Shown piece by piece: positions 28,839 to 38,394 of a stretch of DNA of 64,000 nucleotides (its first letter is position 1; each line of letters begins with the position of its first letter). The notes below the pieces were generated by a model. It made no database searches and was not told the DNA's origin. It saw only the letters and a list, made by a program, of their open reading frames with translations. The DNA comes from Methylolobus aquaticus (GTDB lineage Bacteria; Pseudomonadota; Gammaproteobacteria; Methylococcales; Methylococcaceae), in NCBI GenBank assembly GCA_004168015.1, contig SEYW01000001.1:310001-374000 (forward strand), written 5' to 3'. The translations under genes and the position numbers were made by a program.

Positions 28839-30017
28839 TCAGGCCGGACCGCACCGATTCAGGGCGTCAACACAGGCGTCGAGATCGACATGGCACCGGT
28901 GCACCCATTCTTCGCCCCAATAGAAGTTGCAACTCGTCTCGGCGCGCAGCAGGCGCCACCAGGCTTCGTCGAGGGCGCATCGATCAAGCTCCGCTGCTGG
29001 TGTCTCCTTGCTCGCGGCACGCTCCAAGGCTGTGTTTACCAGCAGACTTACCGCGTTGACACGTGCAAGCGCATCACGCTGCGATTGGGAACCGGTCCAC
29101 TGCGTGAAGTCCCGACCGTGGTGCCAACCGGTATTCCAGGCTCCCGTCTTCACGTGCACTTCGCCATACGCACCAAAACGGTTCAGATAGTCCGTGATGA
29201 ATGTCGGGCGGATCAGCCCGACGGACTTTGTGTGTTCGAGCAACTCGGCGTAAAAGGCACCCCAGAAGTTGGCGGCCATGTTCGTGTTGCGAAACCAGCC
29301 ACCGTTTTCGCCATCCGTGCAGGTCGTGACCAGCGGCGGGAAGTCGCACCAACGGGTGCGCTCTTCCACTTCCCGCAGAAACCACGAGTACTCCATGCCC
29401 GACTCCTGGGCATCGGACAGTTCCCGATCGCGCACGATGACCACGATTGAATCGTCGCCATAGGTCGCGATATGGGGTCGATAGCGCACTTCCTCCCAAC
29501 GCATGTCCGTCAGCGGTTCGACATGCTCGCTATCGACGATCACATAGCGGTAGCCATAGCGCTTGAGGAGCGGAATCAGTTCCATCGAGAACGCCATCTC
29601 AGGCGGCCAAAAGCCGTCGAAGCGCTCCCGCCAGAACAGGTGGCGGGCCGTTGCAAGCCAACGTGACAAATGTTCGCCCCGGTCCTGCTCCGGGATCAGC
29701 GGCAACACGGGGTGGTAGTATCCGGTCCCAAGAATTTCGAACAGTTCGCGATTCTGTAGGTGCCAAAGCACCGAACCGCAATCGACGATACCGTAGGTCC
29801 GGGACTGGAAGTCCGGGTTTGCAAGGTCTTCGAGCAGGGTTCCGGAGAGCGACAGATGAACTCGCGCGAGCCCTTCGTAGTCCCACAGGGCGCGTGCCAT
29901 CCGATCGTAGGCGAACAAGATTTCCTTGGCCTCCCAAGGCGCCTCGGACAACAAGTAGTCGAGATTACCGGGGGGTTGATGGAGATTCAGAACGAGTGCG
30001 TGGTGTATCGTCGACAT
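28839..30017 (-). CDS. Glycoside hydrolase family 57 protein
   Basis: A 392-residue GH57 enzyme, a family of retaining alpha-glucanases and amylase- or branching-type enzymes. It begins with the family strand HHALVLNLHQPPG. The nucleophile region is GFWPPEMAFS and the acid/base region is CTDGENGGWF. Being cytosolic (no signal peptide), it may act on glycogen or maltodextrin, fitting the malQ-glgCBA genes 11 kb away. The reading frame extends upstream to 30107, but the family N-terminus supports 30017; the ribosome site is weak. Confidence 0.85.
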   Translation of the reverse strand: MSTIHHALVLNLHQPPGNLDYLLSEAPWEAKEILFAYDRMARALWDYEGLARVHLSLSGTLLEDLANPDFQSRTYGIVDCGSVLWHLQNRELFEILGTGYYHPVLPLIPEQDRGEHLSRWLATARHLFWRERFDGFWPPEMAFSMELIPLLKRYGYRYVIVDSEHVEPLTDMRWEEVRYRPHIATYGDDSIVVIVRDRELSDAQESGMEYSWFLREVEERTRWCDFPPLVTTCTDGENGGWFRNTNMAANFWGAFYAELLEHTKSVGLIRPTFITDYLNRFGAYGEVHVKTGAWNTGWHHGRDFTQWTGSQSQRDALARVNAVSLLVNTALERAASKETPAAELDRCALDEAWWRLLRAETSCNFYWGEEWVHRCHVDLDACVDALNRCGPA

Positions 30018-30136
30018 GGCGGCAATGACGGCTGGTAAAGCGAACGCAACGATCGAACCGCACCGGCAGAGCACAACCGGTCCGGGGTTTCGGTCCGGGG
30101 GCCACACGCCTTGGAGTGCCGCCCCCTCCCCGAAAG

Positions 30137-30913
30137 TTAATGTCGGGGTTTGAACAAATCGTAATAATTTGCGGCCGACTCCTCGGCAACCCGGGCCACG
30201 GTCACTCCCTGAAGTCCGGCAATGAAATCGGCCACATGGGCGACATAAGCGGGGTAGTTCGGCTTGCCACGCATCGGGACCGGAGCGAGGTAGGGCGCAT
30301 CCGTCTCGATCAGATAGCGATCGCGCGGCACGCGTCGCGCCACCTCCTGCAGTACCCGGGCATTCTTGAACGTTACGATGCCTGAAAACGAGATCAGGAA
30401 GTTCTGATCCAGTGCCTGACGGGCTTCAGCCCAATCGCCGGTGAAGCAATGGAAAACACCGCCGACCGAGCCGGCGTTCTCTTCGCGCAGAATCCTCAGG
30501 GTATCTTCGGCCGCGTCACGGCAATGCACGATCAGCGGCTTCTGGAGCGCCTGCGCCGCCCGAATGTGGGCGCGGAAGCGCTCCTGCTGAACGGCCACCG
30601 GGCAGTCCTGCCAATGGTAGTCGAGCCCGGTCTCGCCGATGGCGACAACCCGCGGATCGGCGCCGAGCGCCAGGAGTTCCGCCTCAGTGGCGGCGGCCGT
30701 CTCGCCTTCGTTCGGATGGACGCCGACCGACACGTCGATCTCCATCCAAGCCGCGACGAGTTGCCGCATCGCCACGTAGTCGGCGAGATTGATCGAGACA
30801 CACAACATACGGCTCAGGCCGGCCGCGTGAGCGTGCTCGATGACACCCGAAAAGTCTCCGCTGTAGGGCGTCAGGTCCAGACGATCGAGATGGCAATGGG
30901 AGTCAACGAGCAT
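30137..30913 (-). CDS. TatD-family metal-dependent hydrolase (YcfH-like)
   Basis: A 258-residue TIM-barrel DNase-type hydrolase. Metal ligands appear as DSHCHLD at the start, GETGLDYHW, IVHCRDA, HCFTGD and ETDAPYLAP. This is the last gene of the conserved fab-mltG-tmk-holB block, the position of ycfH in E. coli. TatD proteins act on DNA 3' ends or D-aminoacyl-tRNA; the exact substrate of this one is unknown. Confidence 0.92.
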   Translation of the reverse strand: MLVDSHCHLDRLDLTPYSGDFSGVIEHAHAAGLSRMLCVSINLADYVAMRQLVAAWMEIDVSVGVHPNEGETAAATEAELLALGADPRVVAIGETGLDYHWQDCPVAVQQERFRAHIRAAQALQKPLIVHCRDAAEDTLRILREENAGSVGGVFHCFTGDWAEARQALDQNFLISFSGIVTFKNARVLQEVARRVPRDRYLIETDAPYLAPVPMRGKPNYPAYVAHVADFIAGLQGVTVARVAEESAANYYDLFKPRH

Positions 30914-30963
30914 CGGCGGTACTCATACAGCGTTGGCAGCGCAGGCTTGGATGCCCTGCCGCA

Positions 30964-31320
30964 CTACATCGTAAAGGTCGGACGGTCAGCCTCGACGATA
31001 CCGGCCAGGTAATTCTCGATGCGGCTGCGGGTCGCGCCACCGTCGTTGTCGCCGAATTGTACTCCGACACCAGGCGTGCGATAGCCTTCGGCCGCTTTCG
31101 GCGTGACCCAAACGACCTTCCCGGCCACCGTAACGCGTTCGCTCTCGTCCATCAGCGACAGGATCAGAATCACCTCGTCGCCGACCTGATAACTCCGGTG
31201 GGTTGCCACGAACAAGCCACCATTCCGCACGTACGGCATGTAGGCCGCGTAAAGCGCACTCTTGTCGCGGATCGTGACCGAGAGAATACCGACGCGGGCG
31301 TTGTCGTTCTCGTCGCTCAT
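30964..31320 (-). CDS. pilZ: PilZ-domain protein of the type IV pilus PilZ type
   Basis: A 118-residue single-domain protein (ILSVTIRDKSALYAAYMPY; GGLFVATHRSYQVGDEVILIL; VTVAGKVVWVTP). The RxxxR c-di-GMP motif of canonical PilZ domains is not evident, as in Pseudomonas PilZ, which controls pilus assembly without binding c-di-GMP strongly. Its location between holB and tatD is the same as in Pseudomonas. No pilus genes lie in the window. Confidence 0.85.
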   Translation of the reverse strand: MSDENDNARVGILSVTIRDKSALYAAYMPYVRNGGLFVATHRSYQVGDEVILILSLMDESERVTVAGKVVWVTPKAAEGYRTPGVGVQFGDNDGGATRSRIENYLAGIVEADRPTFTM

Positions 31321-31339
31321 CGAACGCAGCGCGCTCCAC

Positions 31340-32338
31340 TCACCGGTCGCCGCGCGCAGTCCGGCAACAGGCTATTGCGAGTTCTTCGAGCATCAGTGTG
31401 CGGTTTGCCTGACCGGACAGCGCGCGCTTCGCGCCGAAGGCGAGATCGAGCACGCGATACAGTGCACGTAGTTTCAGTCTGGCCGCGAGCGTGCTCAGAC
31501 TCGAGCCAAGGTCCGGATTGTGCACTGCACGGGGACCCGGCGCGATCTTCAGGCGAATGAGATCTTCCAGCCAGGAAATCAAGCACGATACCAACTCCTC
31601 AGAGCCGAACTTTTCCCAACGGCCCGCGACCTGTATGGGGTCCGCGGCACCGGTAGCCAGCGCTTCGAACGATGTCAGGATATCGCGCCGCGCGACCAGA
31701 CGGGAGGAATCCAGGCTGCGTGCGAGCAGCGGAGCACCTCGCGCGACGATGACGCGCAGTTGCGCCTCTTCCGCCGGCACGTGGTTCCGCAACCACGCCT
31801 CGGTCGCCGCACGCGGCGGCAAGGTCACCGCCACCCGCTGACAGCGACTCCGAATCGTTGGCGGCACGGCGCCGGGCTGTTCCGCCAACAGCACAAAACA
31901 GGTTTGCAGATCCGGCTCCTCCAAGGTTTTCAGCAAGCTGTTGGCGGCGTAGCGATTCAACCGGTCGACCCTTGGCAGTAACACCATTCGATTATGGGCG
32001 TACTGTGGCCGAAGCGACAGCGATGCAATGATGTCGCGGACGAGATCCGTCTTCACCGCCTTGCCCGGTTCCGGCGACTCGACGATCACGAAGTCCGGAT
32101 GCGTCTCCGCCTCCAGCAGGCGACAGGATCCGCATTCGCCACAGGCAAACTCGCCCCTTTCCGAGGGACACAGCCGGCGCGCGGCGAAAGCTCGCGCCAG
32201 TTCCATCTTGCCCGTCCCTGCGGGGCCATGCACCAGCAGCGCGTGCGGCACACGTCCGTCGGCAATGTAGGTGCGCAGCGCAGACCAGGGGCCTTCCAGC
32301 CATGGCAAGGCGGTCAGTAAATCAGAACCAGGAAGCAC
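31340..32338 (-). CDS. holB: DNA polymerase III delta' subunit
   Basis: Clamp-loader subunit of 332 residues. It has HALLVHGPAGTGKMELARAFA, a zinc module (CGECGSC), and SLLKTLEEPDLQTCFVLLAEQP with the SRC motif in TIRSRCQR. The GTG at 32338 has GGAG 7 nt upstream and overlaps the tmk stop by 17 nt. A longer frame to 32401 would run deep into tmk and is less likely. Confidence 0.9.
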   Translation of the reverse strand: MLPGSDLLTALPWLEGPWSALRTYIADGRVPHALLVHGPAGTGKMELARAFAARRLCPSERGEFACGECGSCRLLEAETHPDFVIVESPEPGKAVKTDLVRDIIASLSLRPQYAHNRMVLLPRVDRLNRYAANSLLKTLEEPDLQTCFVLLAEQPGAVPPTIRSRCQRVAVTLPPRAATEAWLRNHVPAEEAQLRVIVARGAPLLARSLDSSRLVARRDILTSFEALATGAADPIQVAGRWEKFGSEELVSCLISWLEDLIRLKIAPGPRAVHNPDLGSSLSTLAARLKLRALYRVLDLAFGAKRALSGQANRTLMLEELAIACCRTARGDR

Positions 32339-32951
32339 AGCGTTGCTCCAGTGCTGCGAGGAGGTGGGATCGCACTGCGTCGGCCGGACCCGAGGCACCA
32401 ATCACGACGATGCGCTCCGGGAATGCCGCAGCCCGCTCCAGATAAGCATCACGCACCCGCTCCTGAAAAGCGAGCGCCTCAGACTCGAAACGGTCCGTGC
32501 CGCCGCGGGCGAGCACACGTGCCCTTCCAACCTCGACCGGCGCATCCAGCAACAGTGTGAGGTCCGGCTGCAGCGCGCCCGGCAAGAGCCGCTCCAGAAA
32601 CCGCAGAGTCGCTGCAGGAACCCCGCGACCTCCGCCCTGATAGGCATAACTGGAATCCGTGAAGCGGTCGGAGACGACCCAGCAACCCCGCGCGAGCGCA
32701 GGCCAGATGAGTTCCTGAACGTGCTGCACACGCGCGGCGAACATCATCAGCAACTCCGCCTCGACGGTAACGTGTTCGCTGTGCAACAACAGCGCCCTCA
32801 GTCCCTCCCCCAGTTGCGTGCCGCCAGGCTCGCGTGTCACGACAACCTCGCGGCCCCAGGCCCGGATCCGTTCGGCAACGGCCTCGATGCAGGTCGTCTT
32901 GCCAACACCCTCCCCGCCTTCCAGCGTGATGAAGCGCCCGCTATTCATCAT
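32322..32951 (-). CDS. tmk: Thymidylate kinase
   Basis: A 209-residue dTMP kinase making dTDP for DNA synthesis. Walker A is LEGGEGVGKTT, then VTREPGGTQLGEGLR, DRFTDSSYAYQGGGRG and a lid region. Two ATGs (32951 and 32948) are possible; both overlap the mltG stop, implying translational coupling. Confidence 0.95.
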   Translation of the reverse strand: MMNSGRFITLEGGEGVGKTTCIEAVAERIRAWGREVVVTREPGGTQLGEGLRALLLHSEHVTVEAELLMMFAARVQHVQELIWPALARGCWVVSDRFTDSSYAYQGGGRGVPAATLRFLERLLPGALQPDLTLLLDAPVEVGRARVLARGGTDRFESEALAFQERVRDAYLERAAAFPERIVVIGASGPADAVRSHLLAALEQRCASWF

Positions 32952-33945
32952 GCCGTTGTTTCTTTAGGAATGCCGCTACCGCGCGCTGATGCTCGGCCAG
33001 CGTGCTGGAAAACACGTGAGACCCGTTACCCGCGGCAACGAAATACAGGCTGTCGCCCGCATCCGGGTGCAGCGCCGCCTGCAGTGACGCCAGCCCCGGC
33101 ATCGCGATTGGCGTCGGCGGCAGACCGGCCCGGGTGTACGTGTTGTAGGGAGTATCAGAAAGCAAGGCCTGCCGTGTGATGTCACCGCGGTAAGCGGCCC
33201 CCATACCGTAGATCACGGTTGGGTCCGCCTGCAATCGCATGCCGCGGCGCAAGCGCCGTACGAACACGCCGGCGACACGGGGCCGCTCGGCATCGATCGA
33301 TGTTTCCTTTTCGACGATCGATGCCAGCGTCAAGGCTTCCGTCGGCGTCGCGTAGGGCAGCCCGTCCTGTCGCTGGCGCCATTCCGTTTCGAGCACCGAG
33401 GCCATCTTCTCGTTGGCCCTTCGCAGCAATTCGGTATCCCGATAGCCCTTGGCGAACAGATAGGTATCCGGGAAAAAACGTCCCTCGGGATGTTCTCCGG
33501 CCAAACCGATGGCGGCGAGCAGTTCGTCGCGGCCACGACCCGCCAAGGCGTGCTCAAGGGCCGGATGGGCCTGCACCGCATTCAGGATCTGATCGAAGGT
33601 CCAGCCCTCGACAAAGGTGATCGAGTGGCGACGGGTTTTCCCCGATGCCAGCAAGGCGAGCAACTGTTCGATCGAGACATGGGGCGGGATCACGTACTCA
33701 CCGTACTTCAGATTGCGCGCCACGCCTTTCCAGTAGGCCTGGAAAACCAGCCATTTCGGCCATTCGGAGATCCCCTCGGCGCGAAGGCGGCGCGCGACCC
33801 CGCGCACGCTCTCGCCCTTGCGGATCTCAAAAATGGTCTCGCTGGAAGTTGCCGAAACGGCCCTCACTGCGCCGAGAAACTCTGCCGCAAGGAACAGGAG
33901 GCCAACCAGAAGGATGGCGACACCCGCCCAGCGCCAGCGACTCAC
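32941..33945 (-). CDS. mltG: Endolytic murein transglycosylase MltG (YceG-like)
   Basis: A 334-residue single-pass inner-membrane enzyme cutting nascent peptidoglycan strands. An N-terminal membrane helix (AGVAILLVGLLFLAAEFLG) precedes a LysM-like module (IFEIRKGESVRGVARRLRAEGIS) and the catalytic domain with ASIVEKET, whose Glu is the active residue. It starts with GTG, overlapping the pabC stop (GTGA). Confidence 0.94.
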   Translation of the reverse strand: MSRWRWAGVAILLVGLLFLAAEFLGAVRAVSATSSETIFEIRKGESVRGVARRLRAEGISEWPKWLVFQAYWKGVARNLKYGEYVIPPHVSIEQLLALLASGKTRRHSITFVEGWTFDQILNAVQAHPALEHALAGRGRDELLAAIGLAGEHPEGRFFPDTYLFAKGYRDTELLRRANEKMASVLETEWRQRQDGLPYATPTEALTLASIVEKETSIDAERPRVAGVFVRRLRRGMRLQADPTVIYGMGAAYRGDITRQALLSDTPYNTYTRAGLPPTPIAMPGLASLQAALHPDAGDSLYFVAAGNGSHVFSSTLAEHQRAVAAFLKKQRHDE

Positions 33946-34784
33946 ACCGTGCCCCCGGTCTCGGCCCGAATGCGGGCCACGAGCTGCCGGTGAAGGCGCT
34001 GCGTCACCGGACCTACTGTCCAGGCCAGGTTGTCCAACGCCACGACAGGCCAGATCCGGATCAGGCTGTTGGTCAGGAATACCTCACTGGCCGCACCCAA
34101 TTCATCGACGGCCACCCGCCGAACTTCGGTTCCAATCCCCTCAGCCTCTGCGAGCGCCAGTACGACCGAACGCATGACACCTGCCACACCGCATTCAGAT
34201 ACGTCGGGTGTCACCAAGCGCCCTCCGACAACCAGGAAAACGTTGGACATCGTCCCCTCGATCAGGGCCCCTGCATTGTCCAGCATCAGACCCTCGCGAA
34301 TGAGCACATCGTCCCACTCGCTGCGGGCCAGGATTTGCTCGAGCCGGTTCATGTGCTTGATTCCCGCGAGCGCGGGATTGACGCCGAGGCGGGACCGACA
34401 GAGCTTCACACGAACCCCCTGTTCCGAAGCCTGGCATGAGTGGCTGACGTGCTCCTGCAGACTCAGCACCCGCGTCGGCTGTGTGTCGGCGATCGGCCGG
34501 TAGCCGCGCGGACCGGCCCCGCGCGTGATCTGGATCTTCAGCACGCCATGGCTCTTAACACGACACAATTGCCGGACCTCGGGCTCCAGCACGGAATCCC
34601 CGGGAAACGGGATACCGAGCCGGCCACAGTCCCCAGCCAGACGCATCAGATGAAGCGGGAGGAAAATCGGGTGTCCGGCCAAGACCGGCAAGGTCGTGAA
34701 GACGCCGTCGCCGTACTGGAAGCCGCGGTCTGCTGCCTCGATGCAGTGACCGTAACGGCCGTTGATCAACAGCATGGCACTCAT
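33942..34784 (-). CDS. pabC: Aminodeoxychorismate lyase
   Basis: A 280-residue class IV PLP enzyme releasing 4-aminobenzoate for folate. Seen are DRGFQYGDGVFTT, KIQITRGAGPRGY, the PLP lysine in AGIKHMNRLEQ and EGTMSNVFLV. The start at 34784 (MSAMLLINGR) fits the family; the frame reaching 35024 runs into fabF. Order fabF-pabC-mltG is as in E. coli. Confidence 0.9.
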   Translation of the reverse strand: MSAMLLINGRYGHCIEAADRGFQYGDGVFTTLPVLAGHPIFLPLHLMRLAGDCGRLGIPFPGDSVLEPEVRQLCRVKSHGVLKIQITRGAGPRGYRPIADTQPTRVLSLQEHVSHSCQASEQGVRVKLCRSRLGVNPALAGIKHMNRLEQILARSEWDDVLIREGLMLDNAGALIEGTMSNVFLVVGGRLVTPDVSECGVAGVMRSVVLALAEAEGIGTEVRRVAVDELGAASEVFLTNSLIRIWPVVALDNLAWTVGPVTQRLHRQLVARIRAETGGTV

Positions 34785-34906
34785 CTGTCTTGCGAATCGG
34801 GCACCACGCGAGACACGTCTTCGCAGCGGCTCATGCATTCCTGCCGGGATAAACCGGGCTGCACGCCGCGCCGACACCATGGTCGGCTTCAAGCTGTCTG
34901 GCAGGC

Positions 34907-36148
34907 TCAGCGCCAGCGCTTGAAAATCAGCGTGCCGTTCGTGCCGCCGAATCCGAACGAGTTGGACATTGCAACCTCGAGCGGGACTTCGCGGGCCACA
35001 TGCGGCACGTAGTCCAGATCGCACTCCGGGTCAGGGTTATCGAGATTGATAGTCGGCGGGATTACCTGATCCTGCAGCGCAAGAACGGAAAATATCGCCT
35101 CCACTCCGCCTGCAGCACCCAACATGTGTCCGGTCATTGACTTCGTCGAACTGATTGGGACCCGGTAGGCATGTTCGCCCAAGGCCGACTTGATCGCTTG
35201 CGTTTCGGCAAGATCACCGGCCGGTGTCGAGGTCCCGTGCGCATTGACGTAGTCGATCGCGTCGGCGTTAAGGGCAGCATCACGCAACGCCAGCCGCATA
35301 CATCGGGCAGCACCCTCGCCATCCTGCAATGGCTGCGTCATATGGTAGGCGTCCGAACTCGTGCCATAGCCGATGAGTTCGGCGTAGATCCGCGCTCCGC
35401 GCCGCCGGGCATGTTCCAGTTCCTCGAGCACGACTACGCCGGCACCATCGCTGAGTACGAAGCCGTCACGGTCCCTATCCCAGGGTCGACTGGCCTTCGC
35501 CGGATCGTCGTTGCGACGGGATAGCGCGCGCGCTGAAGCGAACCCGCCCAGCGATGTCGGAGACGTTGCCATCTCGGCCCCGCCGGCCACCATCGCGTCC
35601 GCATCGCCATACTGGATGATCCGCGCGGCCTCGCCGATGTTGTGGGTACCGGTCGCGCAGGCGGTCACGATCGCGATGTTCGGGCCCTTCAGTCCGTATT
35701 TGATGGACAGATTTCCCGAGATCATGTTGATGATGTTGCTCGGCACGAAGAAAGGCGAGATCTTTCGCGCGCCCCCTTTCAGGAAAGCGTTGTGACCTTC
35801 TTCGATCCCGGTGATGCCACCGATGCCCGCGCCGATCGCGACGCCGATCCGTTCCGCATCGTCCCGTTCGGCCGTCAGCCCGGAATCCTCCATTGCCTGA
35901 CACCCGGCAGCCAGCCCGTAATGGATGAAGACATCCATTTTCCGTGCTTCCTTCTCGGGGATGTAGCGGGCAATATCGAAGCCCTTGACGCTGCCTCCGA
36001 TGCGGGTCGCGAAACCCGAAACGTCGAAGCATTCGATGGGGCCGATACCGCCGCGTCCCTCCCGGACGTTGGTCCACGACTCGGCAACGGTGAGGCCGAC
36101 AGGCGACACCATGCCGAGCCCCGTGACGACGACACGTCGTTTGGTCAA
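34907..36148 (-). CDS. fabF: 3-oxoacyl-ACP synthase II
   Basis: A 413-residue condensing enzyme for fatty acid elongation. The active-site Cys is in [10 protein letters not shown], and the two His in [11 protein letters not shown] and [13 protein letters not shown]. The family N-terminus ([18 protein letters not shown]) begins at a TTG codon, with AGG about 8 nt upstream. acpP lies 79 nt upstream on the same strand. Confidence 0.95.
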   Translation of the reverse strand: MTKRRVVVTGLGMVSPVGLTVAESWTNVREGRGGIGPIECFDVSGFATRIGGSVKGFDIARYIPEKEARKMDVFIHYGLAAGCQAMEDSGLTAERDDAERIGVAIGAGIGGITGIEEGHNAFLKGGARKISPFFVPSNIINMISGNLSIKYGLKGPNIAIVTACATGTHNIGEAARIIQYGDADAMVAGGAEMATSPTSLGGFASARALSRRNDDPAKASRPWDRDRDGFVLSDGAGVVVLEELEHARRRGARIYAELIGYGTSSDAYHMTQPLQDGEGAARCMRLALRDAALNADAIDYVNAHGTSTPAGDLAETQAIKSALGEHAYRVPISSTKSMTGHMLGAAGGVEAIFSVLALQDQVIPPTINLDNPDPECDLDYVPHVAREVPLEVAMSNSFGFGGTNGTLIFKRWR

Positions 36149-36227
36149 GGGTCTACCTGCTTGGTCGAAAAGATGGAACGCCCCGGGGCTGCCCCGGCTG
36201 CGGAAATGGCAGGAGGGTCGTGAAGAC

Positions 36228-36458
36228 TCAGGAGTGGCTTTCGATGTAATCGATGGCCTGCTGGACGGTGGTGATTTTCTCGGCGTCCTCGTCCGGAATT
36301 TCGCATTCGAATTCCTCTTCGAGCGCCATGACCAATTCCACGGTATCCAGAGAGTCAGCGCCGAGGTCGTCCACGAAGGAGGCTTCGTTGGAAATCTCGT
36401 CCTTCACCCCAAGCTGCTCGGCAACGATCTTCTTGACACGTTCTGCAACGTCGCTCAT
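36228..36458 (-). CDS. acpP: Acyl carrier protein
   Basis: A 76-residue acidic carrier of fatty acyl chains. The phosphopantetheine Ser is in [15 protein letters not shown] stands 6-8 nt before the ATG at 36458, which shows that the longer frame up to 36554 is not used. It lies between fabG and fabF as in E. coli. Confidence 0.96.
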   Translation of the reverse strand: MSDVAERVKKIVAEQLGVKDEISNEASFVDDLGADSLDTVELVMALEEEFECEIPDEDAEKITTVQQAIDYIESHS

Positions 36459-36497
36459 TTCAAATCCTCGATTGTTCTCATTGTCTGTGAGGCGCAC

Positions 36498-36526
36498 ATA
36501 GTAAAAGGGAACATTCATCAATACAA
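36498..36526 (-). promoter_or_regulatory. Candidate acpP promoter
   Basis: On the minus strand TTGTAT (36521-36526) and TACTAT (36498-36503) are spaced 17 nt, giving a leader of about 33 nt before acpP. A separate promoter would let ACP, which is needed in excess, be made at higher levels than the rest of the cluster. Confidence 0.45.
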
Positions 36527-36689
36527 GACGACGGATGTACCCCTCTACCTCCACTGAAAACTCGCCCGCCGCGGCGCAAACGGCGTTCGATGAACGTTAG
36601 CCCAGTCCGCACTTCGAACCACGGCAAGCTCCACCCGTCCGGTGTACCGACGGCTCCCGCCGCGGGACAGACCGAACACGCAGCCCACG

Positions 36690-37427
36690 CTAGGGCATCA
36701 GCATCCCACCATTGACATGCAGGGTCTCACCGGTGATGTATGCCGCCTGATCGGAAACGAGGAAGGCGACAGCCGCCGCGATCTCGTCGCACTGCCCGAG
36801 CCGACCCAGCGCAATGCTGCCAAGCAGCGCAGCCTTGTGTTCCTCGGGCAGCGCATCGGTCATATCAGTCGCGATGAATCCGGGCGCGACCGCGTTGACC
36901 GTGATGCCACGGGACCCGACTTCCCGGGCCAATGATTTCGTGAATCCGATCATGCCCGCCTTGGACGCCGCATAGTTTGTCTGTCCGGCGTTACCCATCG
37001 CGCCAACGACGGAGCCGATATTGACGATGCGCCCGGTCTTGGCCTTCATCATCCCGCGGATACAGCCCTTGCACAGGTGGTACACCGAGCTCAGGTTGGT
37101 CTGGATGACCCCGTCCCACTCTTCATCCTTCATCCGCATCAGCAGATTGTCCCGCGTGATGCCGGCGTTGTTCACCAGTACGGTCGGTGCGCCGAATTCC
37201 TCGGCGACCGACTTCAGAAAGGGCTCGATCGAAGCCACATCGGAGACATCGAGCACACGACCGACGCCGGACAAGCCCGCGTCGGCGAACATCGCGCCGA
37301 TACCGTCAGCCCCGGAGGACGTCGTTGCGGTAGCAATTACCATCAAACCGTCGGCGGCCAATCGCATCGAAATCGCGCGCCCGATGCCGCGGCTGCCTCC
37401 GGTCACTATTGCGATCGTCTGGCTCAT
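36690..37427 (-). CDS. fabG: 3-oxoacyl-ACP reductase
   Basis: A 245-residue short-chain dehydrogenase reducing 3-oxoacyl-ACP with NADPH. The cofactor motif is TGGSRGIGRAI, then NNAGITRD; the catalytic Ser is in NIGSVVG and Tyr/Lys in NYAASKAG. The ATG overlaps the fabD stop (ATGA). The frame to 37592 lies inside fabD and is not used. Confidence 0.95.
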   Translation of the reverse strand: MSQTIAIVTGGSRGIGRAISMRLAADGLMVIATATTSSGADGIGAMFADAGLSGVGRVLDVSDVASIEPFLKSVAEEFGAPTVLVNNAGITRDNLLMRMKDEEWDGVIQTNLSSVYHLCKGCIRGMMKAKTGRIVNIGSVVGAMGNAGQTNYAASKAGMIGFTKSLAREVGSRGITVNAVAPGFIATDMTDALPEEHKAALLGSIALGRLGQCDEIAAAVAFLVSDQAAYITGETLHVNGGMLMP

Positions 37428-38374
37428 ACCAACAACTCCCGTGCCACAGCGAAGCTCTCCAGATCGTGAATCGGCATCGACCGGCAGTCGGATGCGATTC
37501 GCTTGTTCAGTCCGGCCAACACTTTCCCGGGCCCACACTCGACGATATGTGTCACACCCTGATCGACCAGATGGCGAACCGTCTCGGTCCACCGCACCGA
37601 CTCGTGCAACTGCGCGGCCAATACGTCACGGAGGTCGTCGGCCTCAGGGTGCTCGCCCACATCGACGTTGTGAACGACGCGCACGACCGACGGAGCGATC
37701 GATACGGACGACAGCAAGGCGCGCAGTTTGCCGGCCGCATCAATCATCAGCGGACAGTGGGAAGGCACGCTGACCGGCAACATCATGGCCCGTTTCGCCC
37801 CGGCCTGTTTCGCCTGCTCCACGGCGGTCGCAACCGCTGCCGCATGCCCGGCAATGACGACCTGACCTGGCGCATTGAAGTTGGCGGCCGCGACCAGCGC
37901 ATCGGGGGTCGACAGTTCCCGACACAGGTGCCCGACCTGCTCGTCGGTCAGGCCCAGCAAGGCCGCCATCGCACCGACACCTTCAGGCACGGCTTCCTGC
38001 ATCAGCCTGCCGCGCATCCGGACCAGTTGCACTGCGTCAGCGAAAGCGATGCGTCCAGCACACACCAAAGCGGTGTACTCGCCCAGGCTGTGTCCGGCCA
38101 TCCAGGCCGGACGCGCATCCGACTCGGCCTGCCAGAGCCGCCAGACCGCGACGCCAGCCGCGAGCATGGCCGGCTGTGTGTTCTCGGTCCGATTCAGTTC
38201 CTCGGCCGGACCTTCGCTGACGAGCCGCCACAGATCGAAGCCCAAGACCTGCGAGGCCTCTGCGAAAGTGCTGTCGACCTCGGGCCGGACCTCGGACAGG
38301 CTGCGCAGCATCCCGATGGACTGGGAGCCCTGACCGGGAAACACGAAGGCCAACTGCTCGGACGCGACTGTCAT
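37424..38374 (-). CDS. fabD: Malonyl-CoA:ACP transacylase
   Basis: A 316-residue enzyme loading malonate onto ACP. It opens with LAFVFPGQGSQ, has the nucleophile Ser in AGHSLGEYTAL, and the partner His in VPSHCPLM. Met at 38374 fits the family; an in-frame TTG at 38398 overlapping the fabH stop is an alternative. Confidence 0.94.
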   Translation of the reverse strand: MTVASEQLAFVFPGQGSQSIGMLRSLSEVRPEVDSTFAEASQVLGFDLWRLVSEGPAEELNRTENTQPAMLAAGVAVWRLWQAESDARPAWMAGHSLGEYTALVCAGRIAFADAVQLVRMRGRLMQEAVPEGVGAMAALLGLTDEQVGHLCRELSTPDALVAAANFNAPGQVVIAGHAAAVATAVEQAKQAGAKRAMMLPVSVPSHCPLMIDAAGKLRALLSSVSIAPSVVRVVHNVDVGEHPEADDLRDVLAAQLHESVRWTETVRHLVDQGVTHIVECGPGKVLAGLNKRIASDCRSMPIHDLESFAVARELLV

Positions 38375-38394
38375 GTCTGCTCTGTCTCCGTCGT

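Noticed and set aside
28206-29059. Plus-strand frames over the porin start and GH57 end
   Set aside because: They overlap the porin start and promoter, have no recognisable domain and an Arg-rich shadow composition.
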